Assembly: GCF_014334015.1 (NCBI RefSeq)
Contig: NZ_CP060488.1
Coordinates: 2,438,501-2,502,500 of the forward strand
Direction: 5' to 3'
DNA from: Bacteroides sp. M10
GTDB taxonomy: Bacteria; Bacteroidota; Bacteroidia; Bacteroidales; Bacteroidaceae
DNA length: 64,000 nt
The position numbers and the translations under genes were made by a program. This document shows positions 8,808-17,136 of the stretch, one piece after another (position 1 is the stretch's first letter; each line of letters opens with the position of its first letter). A model generated the notes under the pieces. That model had not been told where the DNA came from. It was given only the letters and a program-made list of their open reading frames with translations, and made no database searches.

Positions 8808-9572
8808 ATGTTTTTTGAGTTTGGCATAAAAGATTTTATCGATATCCTGCTGGTAGCTTTTGTTTTGTACTATACCTACAAACTGATGAAAGCTTCCGGC
8901 TCCATCAAGGTATTCACCGGAATTTTGGTTTTTATTCTGATCTGGCTGGTGGTGACACAAGTGCTGGAGATGAAACTGTTGGGTTCTATTTTCGACACAT
9001 TGATGAATGTGGGTGTAATAGCGTTGATTGTGCTTTTTCAAGATGAGATACGCCGTTTTCTTTTGACTTTGGGATCTCACCGGCATGTCAGTGCATTGGC
9101 CCGTCTCTTTAGCGGATCGAAGAAAGAATCGTTGAAGCACGATGATATCATGCCCGTGGTAATGGCTTGTTTAAGCATGGGGAAACAAAAAGTCGGCGCA
9201 TTGATTGTCATTGAGCATAATACTCCTTTAGATGAAGTCGTTCGTACAGGCGAATTGATTGATGCGGCAATCAATCAGCGTTTAATCGAGAATATCTTTT
9301 TCAAGAATAGTCCATTGCACGATGGAGCGATGGTTATCAGCAAAAAACGTATCAAGGCGGCGGGATGTATCCTTCCTGTTTCCCATGATTTGAATATACC
9401 GAAGGAACTTGGTTTGCGGCATCGCGCAGCGATGGGAATCTCTCAACAGTCGGACGCACATGCCATTATTGTTTCAGAGGAAACGGGCGCTATCTCCGTA
9501 GCCTATCGCGGACAATTCTATCTCCGCCTGAATGCGGAAGAACTGGAAAGTCTATTGACAAAAGAAAACTGA
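8808..9572 (+). CDS. cdaA: Membrane diadenylate cyclase (c-di-AMP synthase)
   Basis: The protein makes cyclic di-AMP from two ATP at the inner membrane. The 254-aa protein has three N-terminal membrane helices (about residues 10-85) and a C-terminal DAC domain with the metal/nucleotide motifs DGA (172-174, in LHDGAMVI) and RHR (204-206, in GLRHRAAMG). Domain order and length match CdaA (DacA) rather than DisA. A strong AGAGGAGGG ribosome site lies just before the ATG. It forms an operon with folP and is ended by the palindrome at 9589-9639. c-di-AMP usually controls potassium and cell-wall homeostasis. Confidence 0.93.
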   Translation: MFFEFGIKDFIDILLVAFVLYYTYKLMKASGSIKVFTGILVFILIWLVVTQVLEMKLLGSIFDTLMNVGVIALIVLFQDEIRRFLLTLGSHRHVSALARLFSGSKKESLKHDDIMPVVMACLSMGKQKVGALIVIEHNTPLDEVVRTGELIDAAINQRLIENIFFKNSPLHDGAMVISKKRIKAAGCILPVSHDLNIPKELGLRHRAAMGISQQSDAHAIIVSEETGAISVAYRGQFYLRLNAEELESLLTKEN

Positions 9573-9588
9573 TTTTATATTGATAAGG

Positions 9589-9639
9589 CAATGGTCAAAT
9601 AATGATGGTCATTTTATGACCATCATTATTTGACCATTG
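9589..9639 (+). terminator. 24-bp perfect palindrome, folP-cdaA terminator
   Basis: Arms 9589-9612 and 9616-9639 are exact reverse complements separated by only TTT. A T-rich stretch (TTGTTTTATTT) follows. It lies 17 bp after the cdaA stop. The right arm also holds the TTTG used as -33 box by the next promoter (9629-9632). Confidence 0.8.
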
Positions 9640-9660
9640 TTGTTTTATTTACTATCTTTG
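9629..9660 (+). promoter_or_regulatory. Promoter of orphan ATPase gene
   Basis: TTTG at 9629-9632, 20 nt spacing, then TATCTTTG at 9653-9660, an excellent match to the Bacteroides -33/-7 pattern. The predicted start near 9667 gives a short leader to the ATG at 9686. Confidence 0.75.
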
Positions 9661-9685
9661 GACCAATATCAAATGTAATATAGAT

Positions 9686-10804
9686 ATGAATAATCCTTTT
9701 GTAACTAATGGTTATGTTTCTGCCAAGTATTTCTGTGATCGGGAAAAAGAGACAGCAGATGTGATAACAATGCTGCTGAATGGGAATAATATTGCTTTGA
9801 TTTCCCCGCGAAGATATGGAAAGACGGATTTGATAAGACATTGTTTTTCTCGTCCGGAAATCAGTGGGCATTTTTATACTTTTATTGTGGATATTTATGC
9901 TACACGTTCGTTGCGCGATTTAGTTAATAAACTGGGTAAAGCTATTTTGGAGGAATTAAAGCCGCATGGAAGAAAGGTTTGGGAACTTTTTGTCAATGCT
10001 ATATCTTCTTTGAAAGCCGGGATATCTTATGATATTTCGGGAACACCCTCCTGGTCTATCAGCTTGGGCGATATTACTAATCCGACAATTTCTCTGGATG
10101 AAATTTTTAATTATCTGCAGAAAGCCGACAGACCATGTCTGGTTGCAATTGATGAGTTCCAGCAAATAGGGAAATATGATGAAGATACGATTGAGGCAAC
10201 TCTCCGAACCTATGTGCAATATTGTAGCAATGCACATTTTATATTTGCAGGATCGCAACGGCATTTGATGGGAAGCATTTTCACCTCTCCTTCCCGACCG
10301 TTTTACCAAAGTGTAACAATCATGAATCTTCCACCTATTCCGAAAGATAAATATAGGGAGTTTGCTGTCAGACATTTCCGGGAAAATCATAAAATACTGT
10401 GTCCGGAAGTGGTTGATATATTGTATGATCGTTTTGCCGGTGGAACGTTTTATTTGCAGAAAGTGATGAATGTACTTTTCTTGAAAACTCCTGATAACGG
10501 AATTTGTGGAATGGAAATGGTGGAGTCAGCTATCGATTATATTATTAATTTTACGGCGGACACCTATGCTGAACTGTTATACCAATTACCTGAAAAACAG
10601 AAAGAAGTTTTTATAGCTATCAATAAAGAAGGGAAAGCAAGAACAATCAATTCGGGTGCATTTTGCAAACGTTATGGATTGGCTTCGCCAAGTTCCGTAA
10701 AGTCTGCTGTAAATGGACTTTTAGATAAAGATTTTATAACTAAAGAACGGGATTACTATGAAGTTTATGATAAGTTCTTTAGTCTTTGGCTAGCCAAACA
10801 ATAA
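9686..10804 (+). CDS. Orphan AAA-family ATPase (archaeal-type) with C-terminal winged helix
   Basis: This 372-aa cytoplasmic protein has a Walker A of the form SPRRYGKT (residues 40-47), a Walker B around VAIDEFQ, and an arginine-rich sensor region (FAGSQRHLMG). The C-terminal 70 residues look like a winged helix (SGAFCKRYGLASPSSVKSAVNGLL). This matches the ATPase family called 'predominantly from Archaea', whose bacterial members have no settled function. It is a single gene with its own promoter, flanked by perfect palindromes at 9589-9639 and 10817-10866, and it is inserted between housekeeping and CAZyme genes. A role in defence or as a mobile cassette is possible but not shown. Confidence 0.75.
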   Translation: MNNPFVTNGYVSAKYFCDREKETADVITMLLNGNNIALISPRRYGKTDLIRHCFSRPEISGHFYTFIVDIYATRSLRDLVNKLGKAILEELKPHGRKVWELFVNAISSLKAGISYDISGTPSWSISLGDITNPTISLDEIFNYLQKADRPCLVAIDEFQQIGKYDEDTIEATLRTYVQYCSNAHFIFAGSQRHLMGSIFTSPSRPFYQSVTIMNLPPIPKDKYREFAVRHFRENHKILCPEVVDILYDRFAGGTFYLQKVMNVLFLKTPDNGICGMEMVESAIDYIINFTADTYAELLYQLPEKQKEVFIAINKEGKARTINSGAFCKRYGLASPSSVKSAVNGLLDKDFITKERDYYEVYDKFFSLWLAKQ

Positions 10805-10816
10805 TTATGGAATGAA

Positions 10817-10866
10817 TGGAAATAAAGCAAAATAGCGCCAATTGGCGCTATTTTGCTTTATTTCCA
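10817..10866 (+). terminator. 50-nt perfect palindrome after the ATPase gene
   Basis: Bases 10817-10841 and 10842-10866 are exact reverse complements, centred on GCGCCAATTGGCGC, giving a 25-bp stem with no spacer. It begins 12 bp after the ATPase stop and probably terminates transcription in both directions. Confidence 0.75.
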
Positions 10867-10912
10867 ACCCTTTTTGAATGATAATTATGCCCTCCTTTTT
10901 AGGTGAATCGCC

Positions 10913-10920
10913 TACCTTTG
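10913..10920 (+). promoter_or_regulatory. GH35 gene promoter -7 box
   Basis: TACCTTTG matches TAnnTTTG and lies 35 bp before the GH35 ATG. The expected -33 position has no TTTG, which suggests dependence on an activator. Confidence 0.5.
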
Positions 10921-10955
10921 CCGTATACTATTAAAATTCTATTTTTGAATAAACC

Positions 10956-13292
10956 ATGAAAAACAGATTGATTGCTTTACTGGTACTTTTTACAGTTATT
11001 TTCTTTAGTGCTGCGCAGGCGCAAACTACTGCACGGAAGTTTGAGGCAGGCAAGAACACATTCTTGCTGGATGGAAAACCGTTTGTGGTGAAGGCTGCCG
11101 AGTTGCATTACACCCGCATCCCGCAAGCTTATTGGGAGCATCGCATTGAGATGTGCAAGGCATTAGGCATGAATACTATTTGTATTTATATCTTCTGGAA
11201 TATCCATGAACAGGAAGAAGGAAAGTTCGATTTTTCCGGTCAGAATGATATTGCAGCTTTCTGCCGTGCGGCACAGAAACACGGTATGTATGTCATTGTC
11301 CGTCCTGGTCCGTATGTATGTGCGGAGTGGGAGATGGGGGGACTTCCCTGGTGGCTGTTGAAGAAAAAAGATATAGCCTTGCGTACGCTCGATCCCTATT
11401 ATATGGAACGGGTAGGCATCTTTATGAAAGAGGTCGGTAAGCAACTGGCTCCGCTGCAAGTGAATAAAGGGGGGAATATTATCATGGTACAGGTAGAGAA
11501 TGAATACGGTTCTTATGGAATCGACAAACCTTATGTCTCTGCCGTGCGTGACCTGGTTCGTGAATCCGGTTTTACCGATGTACCTCTGTTTCAATGCGAC
11601 TGGAGCAGTAACTTCACCAATAACGCGCTCGATGACCTGATTTGGACGGTGAACTTTGGAACAGGCGCCAATATCGACCAGCAATTTAAAAAACTTAAAG
11701 AACTTCGTCCTGAAACTCCGTTGATGTGTAGCGAGTTCTGGAGCGGATGGTTCGACCACTGGGGACGCAAACATGAGACACGTCCTGCAAAAGATATGGT
11801 ACAGGGCATCAAGGATATGCTCGACCGGAACATCTCTTTCAGTCTGTATATGACTCACGGAGGAACGACTTTCGGACATTGGGGAGGTGCGAACAACCCG
11901 GCTTATTCCGCCATGTGCAGCTCATACGATTATGATGCTCCGATTAGCGAATCCGGATGGACGACCGATAAGTTTTTCTTGCTTCGTGACTTGTTGAAAA
12001 ACTATCTTCCGGCAGATGAGACGTTGCCCGCAGTGCCCGCAGCTCTGCCTGTTATTGAAATCCCCGAGTTTCACTTCCATAAAGTGGCTCTGCTTTTCTC
12101 AAATCTGCCGGAGGCAAAACAAACGGTGGATATTCAACCGATGGAACAATTCAACCAGGGATGGGGAACGATTCTGTATCGTACCACATTGCCCGAAACG
12201 ACTCTTGCAGGCGCCACTTTGAAAATTACGGAAGTGCACGACTGGGCGCAGATATATGCCGACGGTAAACTGCTGGCACGCTTGGATCGTCGTAAGGGAG
12301 AATTTACAACGACCCTGCCCGCGCTGAAAAAAGGCACACAACTGGATATTCTTGTGGAAGCAATGGGACGTGTTAACTTTGACAAGTCCATCCACGACCG
12401 CAAAGGAATTACCGAAAAGGTGGAACTTATTTCGGGTAACCAGACTAAGGAATTGAAAAACTGGACTGTGTATAACTTCCCGGTAGATTATTCCTTTATA
12501 AAAGATAAGAAATATAGCGATACAAAGATATTACCGACTATGCCTGCCTATTATAAGAGCACCTTTACACTGGATAAAGTAGGAGATACTTTCCTGGATA
12601 TGAGTACATGGGGAAAAGGTATGGTCTGGGTGAACGGTCATGCAATGGGTCGTTTCTGGGAAATCGGTCCGCAGCAGACTCTCTTTATGCCGGGTTGCTG
12701 GCTGAAAGAAGGAGAGAATGAAATCCTTGTTCTGGATTTGAAAGGTCCTACCCGGGCTTCTATCAAAGGTTTGAAGAAACCAATTCTCGATGTGCTTCGC
12801 GAAAAAGCTCCCGAAACACACCGCAAGGATGGAGAAAAACTGAAACTGACGGGTGAGAAATTGGCCTATGAAGGAACTTTCACTCCGGGTAACGGCTGGC
12901 AGGAAGTGCGATTTGCCACTCCGGTGAAAGGACGTTATTTCTGTCTGGAAGCACTTTCTCCACAGGCAAATGATAACATCGCAGCGATAGCAGAGTTTGA
13001 TGTCCTGGGAGCTGATGGTAAACCGGTATCCCGCGAACATTGGAAGATTCGTTATGCCGATAGTGAAGAAACGCGTAGTGGCAACCGTACAGCCGACAAG
13101 ATATTCGACTTGCAGGAATCCACTTTCTGGATGACAGTGGACAATGTTCCTTATCCTCATCAATTGGTAATTGACTTGAGCAAAGTGGAAACTGTGACCG
13201 GTTTCCGCTATCTGCCCCGTGCCGAAAAAGGGTATCCAGGTATGATTAAGGAATATCGTGTATATGTGAAACCTGCTGATTTCAACTACTAA
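10956..13292 (+). CDS. GH35 beta-galactosidase, secreted
   Basis: This exo-acting beta-galactosidase of glycoside hydrolase family 35 acts in the periplasm. The 778-aa protein has a signal peptide (cleaved after SAAQA), a TIM barrel with acid/base Glu183 in VQVENEYGSYG and nucleophile Glu260 in CSEFWSGWFDHWG, then beta-sandwich domains. The last part (from about residue 640) resembles an F5/8 type C discoidin carbohydrate-binding domain. It is the first gene of a run with GH43, GH51 and GH97, which together point to a galactose- and arabinose-containing plant glycan. Confidence 0.9.
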   Translation: MKNRLIALLVLFTVIFFSAAQAQTTARKFEAGKNTFLLDGKPFVVKAAELHYTRIPQAYWEHRIEMCKALGMNTICIYIFWNIHEQEEGKFDFSGQNDIAAFCRAAQKHGMYVIVRPGPYVCAEWEMGGLPWWLLKKKDIALRTLDPYYMERVGIFMKEVGKQLAPLQVNKGGNIIMVQVENEYGSYGIDKPYVSAVRDLVRESGFTDVPLFQCDWSSNFTNNALDDLIWTVNFGTGANIDQQFKKLKELRPETPLMCSEFWSGWFDHWGRKHETRPAKDMVQGIKDMLDRNISFSLYMTHGGTTFGHWGGANNPAYSAMCSSYDYDAPISESGWTTDKFFLLRDLLKNYLPADETLPAVPAALPVIEIPEFHFHKVALLFSNLPEAKQTVDIQPMEQFNQGWGTILYRTTLPETTLAGATLKITEVHDWAQIYADGKLLARLDRRKGEFTTTLPALKKGTQLDILVEAMGRVNFDKSIHDRKGITEKVELISGNQTKELKNWTVYNFPVDYSFIKDKKYSDTKILPTMPAYYKSTFTLDKVGDTFLDMSTWGKGMVWVNGHAMGRFWEIGPQQTLFMPGCWLKEGENEILVLDLKGPTRASIKGLKKPILDVLREKAPETHRKDGEKLKLTGEKLAYEGTFTPGNGWQEVRFATPVKGRYFCLEALSPQANDNIAAIAEFDVLGADGKPVSREHWKIRYADSEETRSGNRTADKIFDLQESTFWMTVDNVPYPHQLVIDLSKVETVTGFRYLPRAEKGYPGMIKEYRVYVKPADFNY

Positions 13293-13337
13293 ACAGTGAA
13301 TGAACAAGAATAAAACAATGGATGAAAAAGCATTGAA

Positions 13338-14315
13338 ATGATGATGAATATGAAGAAAAATATAATTCTTTTCGCATTCCTATTTGTGGGAGTGTTGACT
13401 GGGTATTGCCAGCAATCTGCTTACCTGTTTGTTTACTTCACCGGCAATCGCATGAGTGAAGAAGCCGTTCGGATGGCTGTTAGCCTCGATGGATATAATT
13501 ATAAAGCCTTGAATGGAAATCAGCCGGTACTTGATTCCCGTGTGATTAGTTCAACAGGTGGAGTACGTGATCCCCATATCTTGCGCTGTGAAGATGGGAA
13601 GACATTTTATATGGTGGTGACAGATATGGTGTCCGGCAATGGATGGAGTTCTAACCGTGCCATGATATTATTGAAATCAAAAGACCTTGTACACTGGACT
13701 TCCAATATCGTGAATATCCAGAAAAAATATCCCAATCAGGAGGATCTGAAACGTGTGTGGGCTCCACAAACTATTTATGATAGGGAAGCAGGAAAGTACA
13801 TGGTTTACTGGTCCATGCAACATGGCAATGGTCCCGATATCATTTATTATGCTTATGCCAACAAAGATTTTACCGATATAGAAGGAGAGCCGAAGCCACT
13901 GTTTCTTCCGGAAAACAAAAAATCATGTATTGACGGCGACATTATTTACAAAGATGGACTCTATCATTTGTTCTACAAAACGGAAGGGAATGGAAATGGA
14001 ATTAAAAAGGCCACTACCTCCTCTCTAACCTCCGGCCAATGGACAGAATCGGATGACTATAAACAGCAGACGAAGGATCCGGTAGAAGGTTCGGGTATTT
14101 TCCCGCTGGTTGGTTCCGATAAGTATATTTTGATGTATGATGTATATACGAAAGGTAAATACCAGTTTACTGAAAGTTCCGATCTGGAACATTTCAAAGT
14201 GATTGACCATGCTATCAGTATGGATTTCCATCCGCGCCATGGCACTGTCATACCGATTACCCCAAAAGAGTTGAAACGCCTCTTCAAGGCCTATGGCAAA
14301 CCCGAAGGTTTCTGA
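13338..14315 (+). CDS. GH43-family glycosidase
   Basis: The 325-aa secreted five-bladed beta-propeller enzyme belongs to the GH43 clan (arabinosidase/xylosidase/galactanase). The three acidic positions expected for GH43 are visible: Asp in GGVRDPHIL (base), Asp in CIDGDIIY (pKa modulator) and Glu in DPVEGSGIF (acid). The signal peptide starts KKNIILFAFLFVGVLTG; translation may begin at 13338 or at the ATG at 13350. It lies 45 bp after GH35 and is probably in the same operon. The exact subfamily and linkage are not determined. Confidence 0.82.
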   Translation: MMMNMKKNIILFAFLFVGVLTGYCQQSAYLFVYFTGNRMSEEAVRMAVSLDGYNYKALNGNQPVLDSRVISSTGGVRDPHILRCEDGKTFYMVVTDMVSGNGWSSNRAMILLKSKDLVHWTSNIVNIQKKYPNQEDLKRVWAPQTIYDREAGKYMVYWSMQHGNGPDIIYYAYANKDFTDIEGEPKPLFLPENKKSCIDGDIIYKDGLYHLFYKTEGNGNGIKKATTSSLTSGQWTESDDYKQQTKDPVEGSGIFPLVGSDKYILMYDVYTKGKYQFTESSDLEHFKVIDHAISMDFHPRHGTVIPITPKELKRLFKAYGKPEGF

Positions 14316-14329
14316 ACTAAAATATCTCG

Positions 14330-14356
14330 TGGGACAGGAGAAAAACACCTGTCCCA
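14330..14356 (+). terminator. Hairpin after the GH35-GH43 pair
   Basis: TGGGACAGG (14330-14338) pairs with CCTGTCCCA (14348-14356). It follows the GH43 stop by 14 bp. The T tract after it is weak, so termination may be partial. The rest of the 14357-14577 gap shows no gene and no other structure that I could recognise. Confidence 0.5.
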
Positions 14357-14577
14357 GATTTGTTAAACCAATTGTTTTTCAGGCGGGTAATCTTCGCTTC
14401 CCAGTGAGTATTCCCATCTTTTTGTTTTCTTTTGAGTTATTCTGATAAGATGGATTCAACTAGTTGTAATCCTGGAAAACAGTATACGATACGGGAAAAA
14501 GTGTATATTTTACCCTTGTTTACTTGTTTCTTATATATTTTTAAGTGTATAATTACCAATTATTATATGAAACACGC

Positions 14578-14606
14578 TTGTTAGAATGATGAAAATCTTA
14601 ACTTTG
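14578..14606 (+). promoter_or_regulatory. GH51 gene promoter
   Basis: TAACTTTG at 14599-14606 matches the -7 box, with TTG at 14578-14580 and 18 nt between them. The ATG of the GH51 gene is 29 bp after the -7 box, so GH51-GH97 can be read separately from GH35-GH43. Confidence 0.5.
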
Positions 14607-14635
14607 CGATTGATAATCTTAATGCAATATATACC

Positions 14636-17101
14636 ATGAGAAAATTATTCCTCTTTTTAGTTGTCTTGTTTTTGTCGTTTCAGCAGGTCACTTTAGCTGC
14701 AATCAAAGAAATGACGAGTACACCCGATTCGGTTTATCTGTTTTCTTTTGCAACTTCCGGAGACGACGGACGCAGCGGACTCCGTTTTGCCTGGAGTACA
14801 GATAAAGAAAACTGGTTTGAAATTGGCCGGAACTACGGATATCTCCGGTGCGATTATAGCCGCTGGGGATCACAGAAGAAAATGCTCGATCCTTATTTGA
14901 AACAATCGCCCGATGGCGAATGGATTTGTACCTGGAAACTGAATGACCATGATGGATACGGCCAGGCTACTTCCAAGGATTTAATCAACTGGACCAGTCA
15001 GAAATATCCCCGTACTACGCCGGATTTTGACGGAGTGAGAGTGAAAGCTATTGTTGCCGGAGAAGAGCAGAAAGGAAATATCAACCGGGTAGCTTGGACC
15101 TTGGTGGATGGATTGGATAAAAATTATGGCTGGAATCAATATCGGAACTCATTACATGGAGAACGTCCGGTACAGGATGGAGAACGTTTTGCAGGTTTGA
15201 AGCCTGTAAAAGCAACGGTCACTGTACAACCGGAAGGCGCAAAAGCCATTAGTGATGTATTGCTGGGCGCTTTTTTTGAAGACATCAATTATTCGGCAGA
15301 CGGAGGACTCTATGCAGAACTTATCCAAAACCGCGACTTCGAGTACGACCCTTCGGACAGAGAAGGAGATAAGAACTGGAACAGCACTCATTCCTGGGCA
15401 CTGAAAGGAGAGAAAACGACTTTCACTATTGATACTACCGACCCTATTCATATCAATAACCCACATTATGCCGTGCTGAATGTAGAACAACCGGGAGCTG
15501 CATTAGAAAATACAGGTTTTGATGGAATCGCACTGAACACCGGAGAGAAATATGATTTTTCCATCTTCGCCCGGGTTCCGCAGGGTAAATCAAATAAATT
15601 GCAAGTTCGTCTGGTAGATGGAAAAGGAAATGTGTGTGGAGAAACTTCTCTAACAGTGTCTTCCCGTCAATGGAAAACATATAAAGCAGTGATAACTGCT
15701 AAAGCTACTGCGGACACTCATCTCGAAATCATCCCTCAATCTGTTGGTGAATTAAATCTGGACATGATTTCCCTATTCCCGCAGAATACATTTAAAGGAC
15801 GTAAGAACGGGCTTCGCAAAGATCTGGCTCAAGTGTTGGCTGATATTCATCCCCGTTTCATCCGTTTCCCCGGTGGCTGTGTGGCTCATGGTGATGGTTT
15901 GAAAAACATTTATCAATGGAAAAATACAGTAGGTCCGTTGGAAGCAAGAAAAGCACAGCGTAACCTTTGGGGATACCATCAAAGCATGGGATTGGGTTAT
16001 TTTGAATATTTCCAGTTTTGCGAGGATATTGGTGCGGAACCGCTTCCAGTGCTGGCGGCCGGTGTTCCTTGCCAGAACTCTGCCTGTCACGGCGACTTGA
16101 GAGGAGGACAACAAGGTGGTATCCCGATGAGCGAAATGGGAGCTTATATTCAGGATATTCTTGATCTGATAGAATGGGCAAACGGTGACGCTAAGAAGAC
16201 AAAGTGGGGAAAGGTACGTGCCGAAGCCGGGCATCCGAAACCATTCAATTTGAAATACATCGGTATCGGAAATGAAGATCTTATCACTGATATCTTCGAA
16301 GAACGCTTCACGATGATCTTCAATGCCATCAAAGAAAAATATCCTGAAATGATTGTTGTCGGTACAGTGGGACCGTTCAATGAGGGTACAGACTACGTGG
16401 AAGGATGGAAACTGGCGGACAAACTGGGTATTCCGATGGTCGACGAACATTATTACCAGACTCCGGGATGGTTCCTGAACAACCAGGATTTCTACGACAA
16501 ATACGATCGTTCGAAAAAGACAAAAGTATACTTGGGCGAATATGCAACTCACATACCGGGACGAAAGGCGAATATCGAAACAGCACTGACAGAAGCTCTT
16601 TATCTTGCAGCCTTGGAACGTAATGGAGATGTTGTACACATGACTTCCTATGCCCCTCTTCTCGCTAAAGAAGGACATACCCAGTGGAATCCGGATTTGA
16701 TTTACTTCAATAACCGGGAAGTGAAACCTACCACCGGCTACTATGTTCAGAAACTCTACGGACAGAATGCCGGAAACGAATATTTGCCGTCAAAGATCGC
16801 TCTTGATAATAGAGACGATCAAGTACGGAAACGCATTGCTTCTTCTATTGTCCGTGACTCGGCAAGTGGCGACGTGATTGTGAAGCTGGTCAATTTACTT
16901 CCCGTAGAAGTGAATACGAATGTCGACCTTTCTGGAATCGGTGCTATACAGTCTTCTGCAAAAAGAACCGTACTGACCGGCAAACCGGCCGATACCCCGC
17001 TACCTGTTGAAGACACGATGGAAGTAGCAGAAAAGTTTGACTATCAATTACCTGCCTATTCTTTTACGGTGATCCGCATAAAGAAGGCAAATGAGAAATA
17101 A
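14636..17101 (+). CDS. GH51 alpha-L-arabinofuranosidase with N-terminal GH43-like segment
   Basis: The 821-aa secreted enzyme releases L-arabinofuranose from arabinan or arabinogalactan side chains. The signal peptide is MRKLFLFLVVLFLSFQQVTLA. Residues about 25-180 resemble blades of a GH43-like propeller (SPDGEWICTWKL, ATSKDLINWTSQ). A carbohydrate-binding sandwich precedes the GH51 TIM barrel, with acid/base Glu in YIGIGNEDL and nucleophile Glu in VYLGEYATH. A C-terminal beta domain closes the protein. The N-terminal segment is too short for a full propeller, so it may be a binding relic. GH97 follows after 35 bp. Confidence 0.88.
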   Translation: MRKLFLFLVVLFLSFQQVTLAAIKEMTSTPDSVYLFSFATSGDDGRSGLRFAWSTDKENWFEIGRNYGYLRCDYSRWGSQKKMLDPYLKQSPDGEWICTWKLNDHDGYGQATSKDLINWTSQKYPRTTPDFDGVRVKAIVAGEEQKGNINRVAWTLVDGLDKNYGWNQYRNSLHGERPVQDGERFAGLKPVKATVTVQPEGAKAISDVLLGAFFEDINYSADGGLYAELIQNRDFEYDPSDREGDKNWNSTHSWALKGEKTTFTIDTTDPIHINNPHYAVLNVEQPGAALENTGFDGIALNTGEKYDFSIFARVPQGKSNKLQVRLVDGKGNVCGETSLTVSSRQWKTYKAVITAKATADTHLEIIPQSVGELNLDMISLFPQNTFKGRKNGLRKDLAQVLADIHPRFIRFPGGCVAHGDGLKNIYQWKNTVGPLEARKAQRNLWGYHQSMGLGYFEYFQFCEDIGAEPLPVLAAGVPCQNSACHGDLRGGQQGGIPMSEMGAYIQDILDLIEWANGDAKKTKWGKVRAEAGHPKPFNLKYIGIGNEDLITDIFEERFTMIFNAIKEKYPEMIVVGTVGPFNEGTDYVEGWKLADKLGIPMVDEHYYQTPGWFLNNQDFYDKYDRSKKTKVYLGEYATHIPGRKANIETALTEALYLAALERNGDVVHMTSYAPLLAKEGHTQWNPDLIYFNNREVKPTTGYYVQKLYGQNAGNEYLPSKIALDNRDDQVRKRIASSIVRDSASGDVIVKLVNLLPVEVNTNVDLSGIGAIQSSAKRTVLTGKPADTPLPVEDTMEVAEKFDYQLPAYSFTVIRIKKANEK

Positions 17102-17136
17102 CAGAAAAAAGTGAAGATAATAACGACATAAATAAT

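Noticed and set aside
11163..11879. Long antisense open frame (238 aa) within GH35, and similar ones within GH51, GH16 and others
   Set aside because: Lies wholly inside a well-supported gene on the other strand, with no family features or promoter; a codon-bias shadow.
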